Program-made: the position numbers and the translations under genes
The notes under the pieces: generated by a model
Databases searched by the model: none
The model's input: only the letters and a program-made list of their open reading frames with translations
Told to the model about the DNA's origin: nothing
Shown: positions 44,101-44,369 of the stretch, piece by piece
Layout: every line of letters starts with the position of its first letter
Numbering within the stretch: the stretch's first letter is position 1
Source of the DNA: DATEGZ01 sp035519535
GTDB lineage: Bacteria; Acidobacteriota; Vicinamibacteria; Vicinamibacterales; SCN-69-37
Assembly (NCBI GenBank): GCA_035519535.1
Contig: DATIWF010000063.1
Location: 1-44,369 of the forward strand
Length of the DNA: 44,369 bases
Reading direction: 5' to 3'

Positions 44101-44369
44101 GCCGACTACATCATCGACGTGCTCGAGCGCTCGTTTGACGGCTACTTCAACAACGTCGCGGGCGATCGCTACCCGTTCACCAGCCCGGCCGCCGGCATCT
44201 GGGGACCGAAAGTGATGATCATCAACGAGATGGCGGGGTCGGGCGGCGACCTGATGCCGTTCATGTTCCGCGCGCGGAAGATCGGGACGCTCGTCGGCAA
44301 ACGCACCTGGGGCGGCCTGGTGCACACGGCCGACACGCCGACGTTCATCGACGGGGGATCGGCCATCGC
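41176..44369 (+). CDS. tricorn-like protease with PDZ domain, C-terminus beyond window
   Basis: A 1064-codon open frame that runs off the right edge. A signal peptide (MRRVLLALVCLFVLGTLWHSQL) precedes a PD40/beta-propeller region (residues about 30-510) with FSPDGKWIAFSG, WSPDGKYVSYFSD, WSPDSKKILYTD and WSPDSKWIAYSS blades. Three Gly/Ala/Arg-rich stretches (about 555-595, 634-652, 683-705) interrupt it. The tricorn core follows, with His797 in ISIGHSYV as charge-relay candidate, a PDZ domain (about 815-890, NIGDYILAINGVEL), and the Ser protease domain with nucleophile Ser1022 in EMAGSGGDLMPF. It degrades peptides, probably in the periplasm. ATG 41176 has GGAGGG 7 nt upstream; a second in-frame ATG is at 41182. 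Confidence 0.93.
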   Translation, partial: MPMRRVLLALVCLFVLGTLWHSQLSAAPEGTRLLRSPTVSATRIAFAYANNIWSVERAGGAARRLTSFQGLTTNPKFSPDGKWIAFSGQYAGNTDVYVMPAEGGEPRRLTWHPGADDVQGWTPDSRSIVFASSRATWAPSGAPRFWTVPVEGGVEAPMALPRAYQGKISPDGTHVAYRMNNSWDEERRNYRGGQNRPIWIVDLKTFDLVTPPWTTSKDVDPVWVGDVVYFLSDRDGVMNVWSFDTKSRKLAQQTKFKDYDVKTVDAGAGVVVFEQAGYVHELNPQTGQEHVVPITATGDFPWMMPRWEDVTARMTNLALSPTGKRVAAEARGEIFTIPAEKGDIRNLTHSSGSAERDPAWSPDGKYVSYFSDKSGEYKLVLEAQDGLTPPREIALPNPTHYYTPAWSPDSKKILYTDTNLHVWVLDVASGQTKVVGNDPWMVPERTLNPVWSPDSKWIAYSSRLKSLYHVIFIANAETGESKQVTDGLSDAVWPAWDAGGKYLWFLASTDFGLQSQWLDMTSYDHTENFGLYLAVLKQGEASPFLPESDEDGGVGTGTPAPPGGGRGGRAGGAGATTEEPGGDAPARPARAPVTVSIDFDGLSKRILSIQGVPAREYSRLRAGVPGTVFYLEAGAGGGGRGAGGAGGGGSTLVRYRISDRRAAPFVAGATTYDVSADGRKLVYRAGGGGGGGRGGAAAAAPAAVPIFIVDADRNAPAAGQGRVEVSLRMYLEPKEEFKQIFNEGWRNQRDYLYVPNMHGTDWGEDREMYGKLLPFVNHRADLNYLIDMMGAEISIGHSYVRGGEMPEVPNAVPGGLLGADFEIDGGRYKITRIYDTENWNPDLRAPLASPGVDVNIGDYILAINGVELRAPDNIYRLLDGTANRQTTLTVGPRPAMEGTRRVIVVPVANEQTLRTRAWVEDNRRLVDKLSNGTLAYVYLPNTGQPGYTSFNRYYFAQQDKQGVVVDERFNGGGSAADYIIDVLERSFDGYFNNVAGDRYPFTSPAAGIWGPKVMIINEMAGSGGDLMPFMFRARKIGTLVGKRTWGGLVHTADTPTFIDGGSAI

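Overview
The window is GC-rich, densely coding bacterial DNA that reads like a member of the Acidobacteriota, most likely class Vicinamibacteria. The pointers are an ADOP-type duplicated orphan permease, two membrane-anchored Hanks-type kinases (one with a PD40/TolB-like propeller), many exported glycoside hydrolases, a DUF885 peptidase, a PEP-CTERM protein, a tricorn-like protease, and Gly/Arg/Ala-rich linkers inserted in several enzymes. The taxonomic assignment is inference; no rRNA gene is present.

Left edge (1-5150): scarred accessory DNA. The right end of an IS3-family element (1-141) has cut a carboxypeptidase-regulatory-like gene, and the element's own terminus supplies the stop codon. 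An ADOP permease (995-3460) follows. The last 21 codons of a second, opposite-strand ADOP gene survive at 3510-3575. A tyrosine integrase lies tail-to-tail with tRNA-Leu(CAG), 9 nt from its CCA end, the usual geometry of a tRNA-targeting integrative element.

Middle (5151-20538): an exported hypothetical protein and a kinase; a convergent lipoprotein-carrier-like protein; then a rightward run of two beta-L-arabinofuranosidase-type hydrolases (GH146-like and GH127-like), an SDR oxidoreductase, a DUF885 metallopeptidase and a kinase with a sensor propeller. A TetR-SRPBCC-cyclophilin set follows. Its promoter contains an inverted repeat between -35 and -10 and appears to make a leaderless tetR transcript.

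20542-25645 (minus): a tightly packed operon of exported proteins: rhodanese, RidA, a FadL-like porin and a GH31 glycosidase. 25837-32036 (plus): the most unusual unit, an exported protein of unknown function followed by a 2-hydroxyacyl-CoA dehydratase/double-cubane-type protein and a 1150-residue protein carrying two ATP-dependent [4Fe-4S] activase domains in tandem. Immediately beyond it, between two divergent genes, is a perfect FNR-type box (33106-33119).

33231-44369: a STAS-like protein, a GH20 hexosaminidase, a 9-bp tandem repeat, a DODA-type dioxygenase, a TIGR03118/PEP-CTERM protein, a small exported protein, an alpha/beta-hydrolase pseudogene with an internal deletion, a Tat-exported GH31 enzyme, and a tricorn-like protease that runs off the right edge.

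Overall the region combines scavenging of plant or microbial polysaccharide (GH127, GH146, GH31 twice, GH20) and peptides (DUF885, tricorn) with a low-potential radical/reductase system that may be linked to oxygen limitation.
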